DNA of 64,000 nucleotides, from contig CAJIZJ010000010.1 in the NCBI GenBank assembly GCA_905181825.1, forward strand, positions 1-64,000, written 5' to 3'. Below, one piece after another: positions 14,963 through 23,897 of the stretch. This stretch comes from an uncultured Flavobacteriaceae bacterium (GTDB lineage Bacteria > Bacteroidota > Bacteroidia > Flavobacteriales > Flavobacteriaceae). The translations under genes and the position numbers were made by a program. The notes below the pieces were generated by a model. The model made no database searches and had not been told where the DNA came from. It saw only the letters and a list, made by a program, of their open reading frames with translations. Numbering within the stretch: the stretch's first letter is position 1; every line of letters begins with the position of its first letter.

Positions 14963-16278
14963 TACAAATCAAATCCAATATTAACGCCCAGTTTTTTAGC
15001 AATCAATTTATTAATTCTGTTTTTTAATTGAGGAATTTTAACACTTTCTAAAACGTTATTTGCAAAGGCATACATTAAAAGTGCTTTTGCTTCTTTTTCA
15101 GGTATTCCTCTTGCGCGCAAGTAAAACAGTGCATTTTCGTCTAACTGTCCAATAGTACATCCATGCGAGCATTTCACGTCATCTGCAAAAATCTCTAACT
15201 GAGGCTTGGTGTTTATTGTCGCTTTATCATTAACAAGTAGGTTGTTGTTAGCCTGAAAAGCATTGGTTTTTTGGGCTTCTTTATTTACAAGTACTTTTCC
15301 GTTAAAAACCCCTACAGAGCTATCGCTAAATATTCCCTTATAATCTTGATGGCTTTCACAATTTGGTTCAATATGGTGAACCAGTGTATTGTGGTCTACA
15401 TGTTGTTTGTTTCCAATTATGGTCACCCCTTTCAAGGTAGAGTCCATGTGCTCACCATTTTGATAAAAGTTTAAATTATTCCGTGTTAATTTACCGCCAA
15501 AACTAAATGTATGAACAGAAACGTGACTCTCTCTTCCTTGGTCTATAAACGTGCTGTCTATAAGTGAAGCATTCTCTTTGTCATTTTGAACTTTATAGTA
15601 ATCAATAATCCCTCTTTTAGCAGCAAATATTTCGGTTACACTATTGGTTAAGGTTGGATTGTCCGTAAGACTTTGGTGACGTTCTATGATTTGAACATGT
15701 GCATTTTCATCTACTACAATTAGATTTCTAGGCTGTAGCAAAAGAGCTGCCTCATTTCCAGTTGAAAAATGAATAATCTGAATAGGTTTTTCAACCAATT
15801 TATTTTTAGTAATATGGATATAGGCCCCTTCGTTTACAAAAGCAGTATTTAGCGACGTTAAGCTATTCTTTTCTATTATTTTATTAAAATAGTTTTCAAT
15901 TACCGATCGGTATTTTGGTTTTTCTAAAGCATAAGACATGAGGCAAATATCAATGCCATCATGTGTAGTTTGAGATAGGTGAGACGCATATTTTCCGTCC
16001 ACAAATACAATCTTATAACTGTCAATATCGTGTATGAAATAGGGTTGAACATCTTTATACTCCAAAGCATGTTCTGTTTTTGAAAATACACTAAAGTCTT
16101 CTTTGAGAACCTTTTTTAGGCTTGTATATTTCCAAGCCTCTTCTTTTTTTTCAGGAAATCCTTTGTTTTCAAAATGGGTAAGAGCCTCTGTTCTCATTGA
16201 GTGAACAAAAGTGTTGTCTAATGAAATCTGATTTTCAAAAGCAATAAAAGAGGATACTAATTTTTCTTTAAGTTCCAT
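14962..16278 (-). CDS. sufD: Fe-S assembly protein SufD
   Basis: SufD is a subunit of the SufBC2D scaffold on which Fe-S clusters are built. The 438-residue protein has the family's central parallel beta-helix, the HVDHNTLVHHIEPNCESHQDYKG region, and the C-terminal motif DDVKCSHGCTIGQLDENALFYLRARGI. The start follows sufC by 17 bases and its stop overlaps the sufS start by one base. Confidence 0.96.
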   Translation of the reverse strand: MELKEKLVSSFIAFENQISLDNTFVHSMRTEALTHFENKGFPEKKEEAWKYTSLKKVLKEDFSVFSKTEHALEYKDVQPYFIHDIDSYKIVFVDGKYASHLSQTTHDGIDICLMSYALEKPKYRSVIENYFNKIIEKNSLTSLNTAFVNEGAYIHITKNKLVEKPIQIIHFSTGNEAALLLQPRNLIVVDENAHVQIIERHQSLTDNPTLTNSVTEIFAAKRGIIDYYKVQNDKENASLIDSTFIDQGRESHVSVHTFSFGGKLTRNNLNFYQNGEHMDSTLKGVTIIGNKQHVDHNTLVHHIEPNCESHQDYKGIFSDSSVGVFNGKVLVNKEAQKTNAFQANNNLLVNDKATINTKPQLEIFADDVKCSHGCTIGQLDENALFYLRARGIPEKEAKALLMYAFANNVLESVKIPQLKNRINKLIAKKLGVNIGFDL

Positions 16279-16295
16279 AAAGGCTTTGCGTTCTT

Positions 16296-17048
16296 TTAAT
16301 TTTCAGATTCTTGTTTAATCCAGTCGTAGCCTTTTTCTTCTAATTCGAAGGCTAGTTCTTTGGTTCCTGATTTTACAATTTTCCCATTGTAGAGTACGTG
16401 TACATAATCAGGTACAATGTAATCTAGTAAGCGTTGGTAATGAGTAATGATTACGACTGCATTGTCTTTGGACTTTAATTTATTAACTCCATTAGCAACA
16501 ATTCTAAGTGCATCAATATCCAAACCTGAATCCGTTTCATCTAGGATAGCTAGTTTTGGCTCTAACATTGCCATTTGAAAAATTTCATTTCGTTTTTTTT
16601 CACCACCTGAAAATCCTTGGTTTAGAGATCTAGATAAAAATTTTCTGTCAATTTCCAACAACTCTGATTTTTCACGAATCAGTTTTAGCATTTCTTTGGC
16701 GGGCATATCATCTAAACCTTTTGCTTTACGCATTTCATTTAGCGACGTTTTTATGAAGTTAGTTACTGTAACTCCAGGGATTTCTACTGGGTACTGAAAG
16801 GATAAAAAGATTCCTTTATGTGCCCGTTCTTCAACAGAAAGTTCGTCGATATTTTGACCTTCTAAGGTGATTTCTCCTTTTTCAACTTCGTATTCTTCTT
16901 TTCCAGCGATTACTGAGGCAAGTGTGCTTTTTCCAGAGCCATTAGGCCCCATAATAGCATGTACTTCTCCTGGTTTTATCTCTAGATTTATGCCTTTAAG
17001 AATTGACTTTTCGTCAATGTGTGCATGTAAATTAGTTATTTTTAACAT
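16296..17048 (-). CDS. sufC: Fe-S assembly ATPase SufC
   Basis: SufC is the ABC-type ATPase of the SufBCD complex. The 250-residue protein shows Walker A GPNGSGKST, Q-loop region FLSFQYPVEIPGV, signature LNQGFSGGEKKRNE, Walker B LAILDETDSGLD and the H-loop ITHYQR. The unusually acidic Walker B end and the FQYPVEIPG segment are characteristic of SufC. It starts two bases after a small lipoprotein gene that separates it from sufB. Confidence 0.97.
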   Translation of the reverse strand: MLKITNLHAHIDEKSILKGINLEIKPGEVHAIMGPNGSGKSTLASVIAGKEEYEVEKGEITLEGQNIDELSVEERAHKGIFLSFQYPVEIPGVTVTNFIKTSLNEMRKAKGLDDMPAKEMLKLIREKSELLEIDRKFLSRSLNQGFSGGEKKRNEIFQMAMLEPKLAILDETDSGLDIDALRIVANGVNKLKSKDNAVVIITHYQRLLDYIVPDYVHVLYNGKIVKSGTKELAFELEEKGYDWIKQESEN

Positions 17049-17050
17049 AA

Positions 17051-17407
17051 TTATTCTGTGCCTAATTTTAGTGTATTATCCGTTTCTTTTGCTGCAGAAA
17101 CAGCGATGATATCAATAATTTCTATTTTATTTTCCCATAAAATTTTTGGGTCTTTTTTTGTAGAGATAATTCCAGTTATTTCTACGTTTACCATATCTGT
17201 ATTACTTGTTTTGAATGACGCTGCTTTTTTATTTAATTCTATAGCTTTAGCATTTAAAAACACCCCATAAATTTCATTGTCATTTTGTAAAACTGCCGCA
17301 TCTTCAAAAAAGATATAGTTTCCTTTGATAGTCGTCAGTCCCTCAGGAGTTGAGTTTTTACAGCTTAAAACTGAAGTTATTAAGAGAAATATAAATATTC
17401 TTTTCAT
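17051..17407 (-). CDS. Small lipoprotein inserted between sufB and sufC
   Basis: I do not recognise this 118-residue protein. It begins with a lipoprotein signal peptide with lipobox SVLSC (cysteine at residue 16), so it should be exported and lipid-anchored. The mature chain has an OB-like pattern of short strands: TTIKGNYIFFEDAAVL, EIYGVFLN, VNVEITGIISTKKDPKILWENKIEIID. It reads like a small ligand- or metal-binding lipoprotein. It starts ten bases after sufB and ends two bases before sufC, so it must be transcribed with them, although SufBCD is cytoplasmic. Confidence 0.75.
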   Translation of the reverse strand: MKRIFIFLLITSVLSCKNSTPEGLTTIKGNYIFFEDAAVLQNDNEIYGVFLNAKAIELNKKAASFKTSNTDMVNVEITGIISTKKDPKILWENKIEIIDIIAVSAAKETDNTLKLGTE

Positions 17408-17417
17408 TTTTTAAATT

Positions 17418-18866
17418 TTATCCTACAGAACCCTCTAAACTTATTTCTAATAGTTTTTGTGCTTCAACAGCAAATTCCATTGGGAGTTTATTTAATACAT
17501 CTTTACTAAATCCGTTAACAATTAACGCTATTGCTTTTTCGGTTTCAATTCCACGCTGGTTACAGTAAAATATCTGGTCTTCACCAATTTTACTTGTGGT
17601 AGCCTCATGCTCAATCTGGGCAGTCTTATTTTTAACCTCAATGTAAGGAAAGGTGTGTGCGCCACATTCATTTCCCATTAACAAACTGTCACATTGGGAA
17701 AAGTTTCTAGCGTTATCAGCTCTAGAGCTTATTTGCACCAAGCCTCTGTAGCTATTTTGTGATTTTCCAGCTGATATTCCTTTGCTAATGATTGTTGACT
17801 TGGTGTTTTTACCCAAGTGAATCATTTTTGTTCCTGTATCAGCTTGTTGGTAGTTGTTTGTAACTGCAATAGAGTAAAATTCTCCTACTGAGTTATCTCC
17901 TTTCAATATGCAGGATGGATATTTCCATGTAACAGCACTTCCTGTTTCAACTTGAGTCCAAGAAATTTTAGCGTCCTTTTCACAAACACCTCTTTTTGTC
18001 ACAAAATTGTAAACCCCACCTTTTCCTTCTGCGTTCCCTGGGTACCAGTTCTGGACAGTTGAGTATTTGATTTCAGCAGCATCTAGTGCAATTAACTCTA
18101 CAACGGCTGCATGTAATTGGTTTTCATCTCTACTAGGGGCGGTACAGCCTTCAAGATAACTCACGTAACTAGCTTCGTCTGCAATTAATAGTGTGCGTTC
18201 AAATTGACCTGTTCCTGCTTGATTTATTCTAAAATAAGTAGAGAGTTCCATTGGACATCTCACACCTTTAGGGATGTAACAAAAACTACCATCACTAAAT
18301 ACCGCACTGTTAAGTGCTGCATAGTAATTGTCTGTTGTAGGGACTACTGTTCCAATATATTTTTTAACGAGTTCAGGGTGTTCTTTAATGGCCTCCGAGA
18401 TGCTCATAAAGATAATTCCTTTTTCTCCTAAGGTTTTTTTAAAGGTGGTGGCAACCGATACGGAGTCTACTACAATATCCATTGCGACGTTATTCATCTT
18501 CTTTTGTTCATCAACAGAGATGCCTAATTTCTTGTACATCGCTAATAAGTCGGGATCAACATCATCAAGTGTTTTGTTAGGGTCTACAGCAGTTGGAGCT
18601 GAGTAATAGGCAATTGCTTGAAAGTCTGGTTTTTGATATTTTACGTTTGCCCAGTCTGGTTCCTTCATGCTTTTCCAAATCTTAAAAGCTTCTAGCCTCC
18701 ACTCTGTCATCCATTCAGGCTCTTCCTTTTTCTTTGAAATTGCTCTTACAATAGATTCGTCTAACCCAATTGGAAACGTTTCAGAATCTAGATCTGTATA
18801 AAAACCATATTCATACTCTTTGGTTTTTAACTCTTCTCTTAAATCGTCTTCTGTGTACTTACTCAT
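17418..18866 (-). CDS. sufB: Fe-S assembly scaffold protein SufB
   Basis: SufB is the core scaffold protein of Fe-S assembly. The 482-residue protein has the normal length and strong landmarks: [13 protein letters not shown] near the N-terminus, [26 protein letters not shown], the beta-helix core [30 protein letters not shown], and the C-terminal cluster-binding region [19 protein letters not shown] with [18 protein letters not shown]. It starts 17 bases after the A-type carrier gene. Confidence 0.97.
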   Translation of the reverse strand: MSKYTEDDLREELKTKEYEYGFYTDLDSETFPIGLDESIVRAISKKKEEPEWMTEWRLEAFKIWKSMKEPDWANVKYQKPDFQAIAYYSAPTAVDPNKTLDDVDPDLLAMYKKLGISVDEQKKMNNVAMDIVVDSVSVATTFKKTLGEKGIIFMSISEAIKEHPELVKKYIGTVVPTTDNYYAALNSAVFSDGSFCYIPKGVRCPMELSTYFRINQAGTGQFERTLLIADEASYVSYLEGCTAPSRDENQLHAAVVELIALDAAEIKYSTVQNWYPGNAEGKGGVYNFVTKRGVCEKDAKISWTQVETGSAVTWKYPSCILKGDNSVGEFYSIAVTNNYQQADTGTKMIHLGKNTKSTIISKGISAGKSQNSYRGLVQISSRADNARNFSQCDSLLMGNECGAHTFPYIEVKNKTAQIEHEATTSKIGEDQIFYCNQRGIETEKAIALIVNGFSKDVLNKLPMEFAVEAQKLLEISLEGSVG

Positions 18867-18883
18867 ACCGTTTGTAAATTATA

Positions 18884-19213
18884 TTATAAAGAAAAAGATT
18901 CTCCACACCCACAAGTGCGATTTGCATTGGGGTTATTAAACACAAATCCTGCTCCATTTAACCCTCCAGAATACTCTAGAGTAGTTCCAATTAGATACAG
19001 AAAACTTTTGGTATCAACTACAATTTTTACTCCATTATCTTCAAACAACTTATCACCATCGATCTGAGATTTATCAAACTTTAAGTCGTAAGACAAGCCT
19101 GAGCATCCCCCACTTTTTACACCAACTCTAACATAGTCTTTGCTGGGATCAAAACCATCTTCTTGCATTAATTGCAAGACTTTACTTTTTGCTGTTTCTG
19201 AAACTTTTATCAT
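18884..19213 (-). CDS. sufA: A-type Fe-S carrier (SufA/IscA/HesB family)
   Basis: A-type carriers receive clusters from SufBCD and deliver them to targets. From the ATG at 19213 the protein has 109 residues, with SETAKSKVLQLM at the start and the three conserved cysteines in GGCSGLSY and TCGCGESF. A longer reading frame starts at 19288, but its first 25 residues do not look like the family and would cover the promoter, so 19213 is preferred. It is the first gene of the suf operon, behind a good promoter box. Confidence 0.92.
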   Translation of the reverse strand: MIKVSETAKSKVLQLMQEDGFDPSKDYVRVGVKSGGCSGLSYDLKFDKSQIDGDKLFEDNGVKIVVDTKSFLYLIGTTLEYSGGLNGAGFVFNNPNANRTCGCGESFSL

Positions 19214-19245
19214 AGTGCTTATATAGCTGCTTTCCAAATAGGGAA

Positions 19246-19253
19246 CAAATATA
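19246..19253 (-). promoter_or_regulatory. suf operon promoter -7 box (TATATTTG)
   Basis: TATATTTG on the minus strand matches the Bacteroidota TAnnTTTG box exactly and lies 32 bases upstream of the sufA-like ATG. It would drive sufA-sufB-lipoprotein-sufC-sufD-sufS. I see no IscR-type operator by eye. Confidence 0.6.
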
Positions 19254-19318
19254 CAACATAAGGTGGGGATTTCCATAAATCCTAACATTATATTAATATA
19301 TGAGAAGATAGCTTTTAC

Positions 19319-20395
19319 CTATGGATTTGAAAATTTTGGGTTGCTTATAAAGTCCTCGTCTGTTAAGGTTAATAAAAAAGCCTTAAGGTTGGCTTTTTCT
19401 TGAAAACTGAGCTGCACACCTCCTTGAGCTACTTTTTTCATCAACGGGTCAATAGTTGTGGAGTTTTGAAGTCCTTCGCTATAGTGATTAATAACGTCTT
19501 CTAAAGTTGAAAATCGCCCATCATGCATGTAAGGTGCTGTAAAAATTAGATTTCTCAATGATGGTGATTTAAATTTCCCATCATCCGAAGGATCTCCTGT
19601 AACACGACCAAGGCCTAGGTCTGTTATCTCTGAATCTAAGCCATTATTGTGAAATTTATTGTCTGTCCATAGAGGGTTGTTTTCACTTCCGTGGCAATGA
19701 AAGCAATCGCCTTTTGATTCATCCATAAAAATATTAAATCCGCTAATCTCCTGTGCAGATAAATCGCTAGTTCCTAATAAATAGTTGTCAAATTTTGAGT
19801 TTGCAGAAATGAGAATTCTTTCAAACTGAGCAATGGCTTTTGAAACTAAAACAGAATCAATAGGTAGGTCTCCAAAAGCAGCCTTAAAGAGCTGTGGGTA
19901 CTCTAAATCTTGAGATATTTTTTCTGCTACTTCAGGCCAAGTGGTATGCATTTCAATTGGGTTAGTAATGGGCTCAAAGGCTTGGTTTTCTAGTCCGGAT
20001 TCACGCCCATCCCAGAAAAAACGATCTTCATAGTTCCATGCTAAATTAAATAAAGGCATTGAGTTCCTGATGCCGAAAAACCCATCAATTCCTTCGCTAA
20101 ATCGGCTACTATCCGTAAAAGCATTTGTAGGGTTATGGCAGCTGGCACAGGCTTGAGTGTTGTCTGCAGATAAAATTGGGTCATAAAATAATTTTCTTCC
20201 TAGTGAAATCCCTTCTTGTGTTTGAGGGTTGTTTGATGGAATAATAGGGTTGAGTATGAGGGATTCAAACAGTGGAGGAATTTGCAAAGGACTTGGAGTG
20301 GTTGTATTTACATAAGAATCTGTTGATTCTTTATTACACGACAACGCTAGGAGTGTCAATAAAAACGAGATTATATTTGATTTCAGAGTCCTCAT
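19319..20395 (-). CDS. Di-heme cytochrome c peroxidase / MauG-MbnH family lipoprotein
   Basis: The 358-residue protein starts with a lipoprotein signal (LLALSCNKE, lipobox cysteine near residue 20). Two c-type heme sites are visible: CASCH followed by NPTNAFTD, and CFHCH followed by GSENN. The pattern GRKLFYDPILSADNTQACASCH and the later APYMHDGRFSTLEDVINHYSEG are typical of the CcpA/MauG family. Family members either reduce hydrogen peroxide or, like MauG and MbnH, oxidise residues on a partner protein. It starts six bases after an MbnP-family gene, which favours the MbnH-like role. Location is the periplasmic or outer-membrane face. Confidence 0.9.
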   Translation of the reverse strand: MRTLKSNIISFLLTLLALSCNKESTDSYVNTTTPSPLQIPPLFESLILNPIIPSNNPQTQEGISLGRKLFYDPILSADNTQACASCHNPTNAFTDSSRFSEGIDGFFGIRNSMPLFNLAWNYEDRFFWDGRESGLENQAFEPITNPIEMHTTWPEVAEKISQDLEYPQLFKAAFGDLPIDSVLVSKAIAQFERILISANSKFDNYLLGTSDLSAQEISGFNIFMDESKGDCFHCHGSENNPLWTDNKFHNNGLDSEITDLGLGRVTGDPSDDGKFKSPSLRNLIFTAPYMHDGRFSTLEDVINHYSEGLQNSTTIDPLMKKVAQGGVQLSFQEKANLKAFLLTLTDEDFISNPKFSNP

Positions 20396-20401
20396 TATGG
20401 G

Positions 20402-21172
20402 TTAGTTATTATTCACCAAAGTAAAAGCATTTTGTCCGTTCTCATACATAATTATTTGAGCCGCAGAATTTGGCATTAGCATTTGATTATAGTCATTTAG
20501 GTTCCAGGTGCTTGGATTTTTAAACCATTCAGCAATATTCATAGCAATATTAATTTCACCATCCTCTTTAATACTTACAGCACCCAAATTGACTCTAAAA
20601 AAGGTGTCTTGCGGAAAGCTCGGATTATCTCCTGGGTTGTCAACGGCTCTAATAGCGTGGTAATTATATCCTTGTTCTATATTATCAGTATTCAAAAACT
20701 TCCCATCCATTTGCATGTAGTGATAGCCGCCTCCAAGCATTAAAGGAACATTCCAAGATTCAGAATTGAGATCATTATAAGACCCGTTAGAGTTTTTTTC
20801 ATTTGTGAATCCAAATACAAATGAAATATTACTATAAGATCCGGTTTCAATTAGATCCGTGGTCACGTAAGCTAAAGAGCTATCATTTGCAATGTCGATC
20901 AGTCTATAGTCCTCTATTTCAATAGTTTGCCCATTATTTTTTGTCAATACAAGGTCAGAAATAAGGTAGCGCAAGCGCTCAATACTTAAAAGGTTTCCAA
21001 AGGCATTGGTGTAACTAAACGCATTCAAATCTGAGTTTGTAACCTGGACTCCATCCCAATGATGAGTAAACTTTAGACTTACAGTCGTTTGGCTCGTGCT
21101 ATCGTCCAAATCAGTATTGCAGCCATATAGCATCACAAGCGTTAAAGTTAAAAAAAGAGATTTCAGTTTCAT
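20402..21172 (-). CDS. MbnP-family lipoprotein (putative copper-binding partner of the di-heme enzyme)
   Basis: The 256-residue lipoprotein (lipobox LYGC at residue 18) matches the MbnP pattern: an opening strand LKFTHHWDG, then GNLLSIERLRYLISDLVL, a YRLIDI strand, ETGSYSNISFVFGF, and the GGGYHYMQMDGKF segment. MbnP is a periplasmic copper protein in methanotrophs whose tryptophan is converted to kynurenine by the di-heme enzyme MbnH. Four tryptophans are present here (in HHWDG, SESWN, AEWF, STWN). The adjacent di-heme gene completes the pair. Copper binding here is inferred. Its start overlaps the propeller gene stop by four bases. Confidence 0.8.
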   Translation of the reverse strand: MKLKSLFLTLTLVMLYGCNTDLDDSTSQTTVSLKFTHHWDGVQVTNSDLNAFSYTNAFGNLLSIERLRYLISDLVLTKNNGQTIEIEDYRLIDIANDSSLAYVTTDLIETGSYSNISFVFGFTNEKNSNGSYNDLNSESWNVPLMLGGGYHYMQMDGKFLNTDNIEQGYNYHAIRAVDNPGDNPSFPQDTFFRVNLGAVSIKEDGEINIAMNIAEWFKNPSTWNLNDYNQMLMPNSAAQIIMYENGQNAFTLVNNN

Positions 21173-22521
21173 TTTGCCTTAAGGATTAAAAGGTCTGTAA
21201 AGCCTTTGTTTTCTGTAATATCACCATTTGAGCTGTTAGTATCTCCAACGGCCACAACGGATCCATCTGTTAGTTCGGCCGCTCCATAGAAAAAATCAAC
21301 TTCACTGCCTCCAATGGTTTTCTGCCATTCTAAGTCCCCACTGCTATTTATTTTTAGAATTAAGGCGTCATTTTGACCTTTATTACTACTTAAGTCACCA
21401 TCTGAACTTCTTGAGCTTCCGGCAATTAAAAATCCATTATCTTGTGTTTTTGAAACGGATCTTCCGACATCAAAGTTCGTTCCACCCAAGGTTTTTTCCC
21501 ATATTAGAGATCCTTCGGAATTAATTTTAATCATCCATAAATCAGCAGCCCCTCTGTTTTGAGAAACGTCAATGTTAGCACTTCTAGTATCTCCTACAAC
21601 TAAGTAATTGCCATCTGCTGTATTACTTATGGCACGTGCTTCGTCAATTTCGCTGCCACCAAACGATTTTTCCCAAACTAAATCACCTGTGTTAGAGATT
21701 TTAATAACCCAAAAATCGTAAGAACCTTTATTGTTTGCAACGTCAACGTCATTGCTATCTGAAGAGCCCACAATAATATAGCCATTGTCTTCAGTTTGAA
21801 TGGCGTCGTAAGCTGTGTCTGTAAAGCTCCCGCCATAATAGTTACTCCATTCTTTAATGCCATTAGCATTTAATTTAATCACCCAATAGTCTCCACCAGC
21901 ATGCCTGCGTTGTGAGCTTGAAACTCTATCGCCTTGACCGTTTGAGGCTGTTACATCCAACACTCCTGACACTAAGTACCCATTGTCATTTGTCTGTATA
22001 ACAGAGTAGGGGACGTCACTTCCTGCGTACCCAAAGGAATATTCCCACAAAATTGAACCATTTCCGTCTAATTTAATCATCCAAAAGTCGTCATATCCTG
22101 CGTTTTCAGAAACATCAAGGTCTTCACTTTTACTTTTTCCAATCACAGTATAACCACCCTCTGAAGTTTGAATTATATCAGTACCCCGATCGTCATCACT
22201 CCCACCATATGTTTTTTGCCATTCCAACTCGTTTAAAATATTAAACTTCAGAACCCAGTAATCATAGGACTCATTAGATTTACCTGCGATATCTCCATCC
22301 ATACTCTGAGTGTGCCCAATAACAGCATAGCCTCCATCGAAGGTTTTAATTACGGACTGTCCACTCTCGTTTTTGGAACCTCCTAAAGTTATGACAGACT
22401 CAATTTCTAAAGGAATGCCACCACTTGTTTGAGAATCTTTTTCTTTAGAACACTTCAAGAGTATTGTGCTGGCAAACAGCCAAAAGACTAATAAATAATA
22501 GTTGTAAATACTATAGTACAT
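21169..22521 (-). CDS. Seven-repeat beta-propeller lipoprotein
   Basis: From the ATG at 22521 this has 450 residues: a lipoprotein signal (STILLKC) and then seven repeats of about 52-60 residues with the pattern W-x-K-x-x-GGS-x-x-D ... DGGYxxxGxSxS ... DxWxIKxxxxGxLxW. Seven such units suggest a seven-bladed propeller. An earlier ATG at 22542 would add MIFDFQA and overlap the upstream gene by 11 bases; the shorter form gives a better signal peptide. It overlaps the MbnP gene by four bases. No catalytic motif is recognised; a surface binding or scaffold role is plausible. Confidence 0.8.
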   Translation of the reverse strand: MYYSIYNYYLLVFWLFASTILLKCSKEKDSQTSGGIPLEIESVITLGGSKNESGQSVIKTFDGGYAVIGHTQSMDGDIAGKSNESYDYWVLKFNILNELEWQKTYGGSDDDRGTDIIQTSEGGYTVIGKSKSEDLDVSENAGYDDFWMIKLDGNGSILWEYSFGYAGSDVPYSVIQTNDNGYLVSGVLDVTASNGQGDRVSSSQRRHAGGDYWVIKLNANGIKEWSNYYGGSFTDTAYDAIQTEDNGYIIVGSSDSNDVDVANNKGSYDFWVIKISNTGDLVWEKSFGGSEIDEARAISNTADGNYLVVGDTRSANIDVSQNRGAADLWMIKINSEGSLIWEKTLGGTNFDVGRSVSKTQDNGFLIAGSSRSSDGDLSSNKGQNDALILKINSSGDLEWQKTIGGSEVDFFYGAAELTDGSVVAVGDTNSSNGDITENKGFTDLLILKAK

Positions 22522-22531
22522 AGCTTGAAAA

Positions 22532-23779
22532 TCAAAAATCACTTCTTCTTATAATAAATAAACCTCTGTCGATGTCGCTAATTATAATGTTTTCACTTGT
22601 AAAAAACGGATATATATTCCAAACACCATCAAATGCTGCACTATCATTTTCTGGATAGGTGTCAAAAAAGCCAATTTCAGAGATCGTATTGTTTTCAATT
22701 TGAGATAAGTCTAACACACGAATACCCGCCGTATAATTGGCTAAATAATAATCATCTCCATTTGTATAGCCGTTGTGATCAATAGCTAGAGTTGTTCCTA
22801 AATAGTCAAAATCGTACAAAGGATTATCCAAGTCAGTAAAGTCAAAAATAATTGTGCGTGTGTTCGTTCCAATGTTTAATTCATCTTTTTCATCGCCTAC
22901 TATAAAATGAATTAAATCTTCAGTAAACCAACCTTGATGGGTATACCCAATATTTGAATAGGCTATAGTTGAAATTGTGATTGGATTTGCTTTGTCAGAA
23001 ACATCAGCTATAACAATTTCAGTCTCATTGCTTCCTACTAATATTTCTTTTCCAGTATAGTCAACATCAGGACCAGAATAATTAACCACTTGTGCATCAT
23101 GAGAATACCCTCCCTCAGCAAATCCGCCTTCTGAAATGGGTGCTGCAGGGTTTTGAATATTTATAAACAGGGCACCTCCAGAAAAAGGCCCATTTCGATT
23201 TGCGCCTACCACGTAAGCATAGCCTGAGGACTCGTTAATAACAATATTATGAGCCTGGCCAAAATCTGTAAAATGGGAGTCAGCAGTAAATATTTCTGGG
23301 GCATTAGAGACGTTTTTAAGCCGGGTAAGGTCAAAAACTTGCATTCCATGCCCTGGAGCTTCACTTACAATAAAGGCATGATCTTGATATACTTTTATAT
23401 CTCTCCAAGAGCTGTTTACAGTCGCTGTTGGTAAAACGCCAATCAGTAGTGGCGCCACAGGATTGCTTATATCTACAAAAGCTGCATGAGAATTGAGCCC
23501 TACGAGCGCATATTCCTTATTAGTTGTTGGGTCCGTCCAACCCCATGAATCATTTCCAGAGAGACTGCCTGCGCCAGTACCAGGAGTCAAATCTTGTAAA
23601 GACATATAACTCATAAGGTCATAGCCATTACAGGGGTATATGTCAGCCATTCCATTTTCACAGGGCCAAGTAGCAGTATAGGTTTGAGGGGCTAATTCGT
23701 CTCCATAAGTTTCGTTGCCACAGGAAGTTAATAGCCCAATTGCGATACACAGTATTAAAAAAGGTTTTTCTACATTCAT
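22532..23779 (-). CDS. Choice-of-anchor B family LVIVD-type propeller lipoprotein
   Basis: From the ATG at 23779 the protein has 415 residues, with a lipoprotein signal (IGLLTSCGNE). The body has the choice-of-anchor B features: WGWTDPTTNKEYALVGLNSHAAFVDISNPVAPLLIG, SWRDIKVYQDHAFIVSEAPGHGMQVFDL, and SYSGPD/YSHDAQVV, TYT-like TGKEILVGSNE. The repeated DISNP/VxD motifs are LVIVD repeats of a beta-propeller. It is the first gene of the operon leading to the second propeller, MbnP and the di-heme enzyme. ATG at 23791 is an alternative start four codons earlier. Confidence 0.85.
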   Translation of the reverse strand: MNVEKPFLILCIAIGLLTSCGNETYGDELAPQTYTATWPCENGMADIYPCNGYDLMSYMSLQDLTPGTGAGSLSGNDSWGWTDPTTNKEYALVGLNSHAAFVDISNPVAPLLIGVLPTATVNSSWRDIKVYQDHAFIVSEAPGHGMQVFDLTRLKNVSNAPEIFTADSHFTDFGQAHNIVINESSGYAYVVGANRNGPFSGGALFINIQNPAAPISEGGFAEGGYSHDAQVVNYSGPDVDYTGKEILVGSNETEIVIADVSDKANPITISTIAYSNIGYTHQGWFTEDLIHFIVGDEKDELNIGTNTRTIIFDFTDLDNPLYDFDYLGTTLAIDHNGYTNGDDYYLANYTAGIRVLDLSQIENNTISEIGFFDTYPENDSAAFDGVWNIYPFFTSENIIISDIDRGLFIIRRSDF

Positions 23780-23885
23780 AATTTCACACAATTAATCGAT
23801 CCCCAAAACTACATCAAAAACTGAAAAGAACTCCAAAACTATTGAATTACTTATCAAATGTGTCTGAAATCTACCAAAAGCGCCT

Positions 23886-23893
23886 TATTTTTG
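23886..23893 (+). promoter_or_regulatory. thiL promoter -7 box (TATTTTTG), predicted leaderless
   Basis: TATTTTTG is an exact match to TAnnTTTG and is followed by only four bases (CAGA) before the thiL ATG. Transcription should start at the initiation codon itself. The -33 region is weak. Confidence 0.55.
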
Positions 23894-23897
23894 CAGA

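Noticed and set aside
14962-14964. Overlap of sufD stop and sufS start as a sign of frameshift
   Set aside because: Both proteins are full length with normal ends; TAATG overlaps are common signs of translational coupling and occur again at leuC/leuD, gldE/gldD and gldB/gldC.
19214-19288. Longer N-terminus for the A-type Fe-S carrier
   Set aside because: The additional residues do not resemble the family and the interval contains the exact promoter box TATATTTG, so translation most likely starts at 19213.
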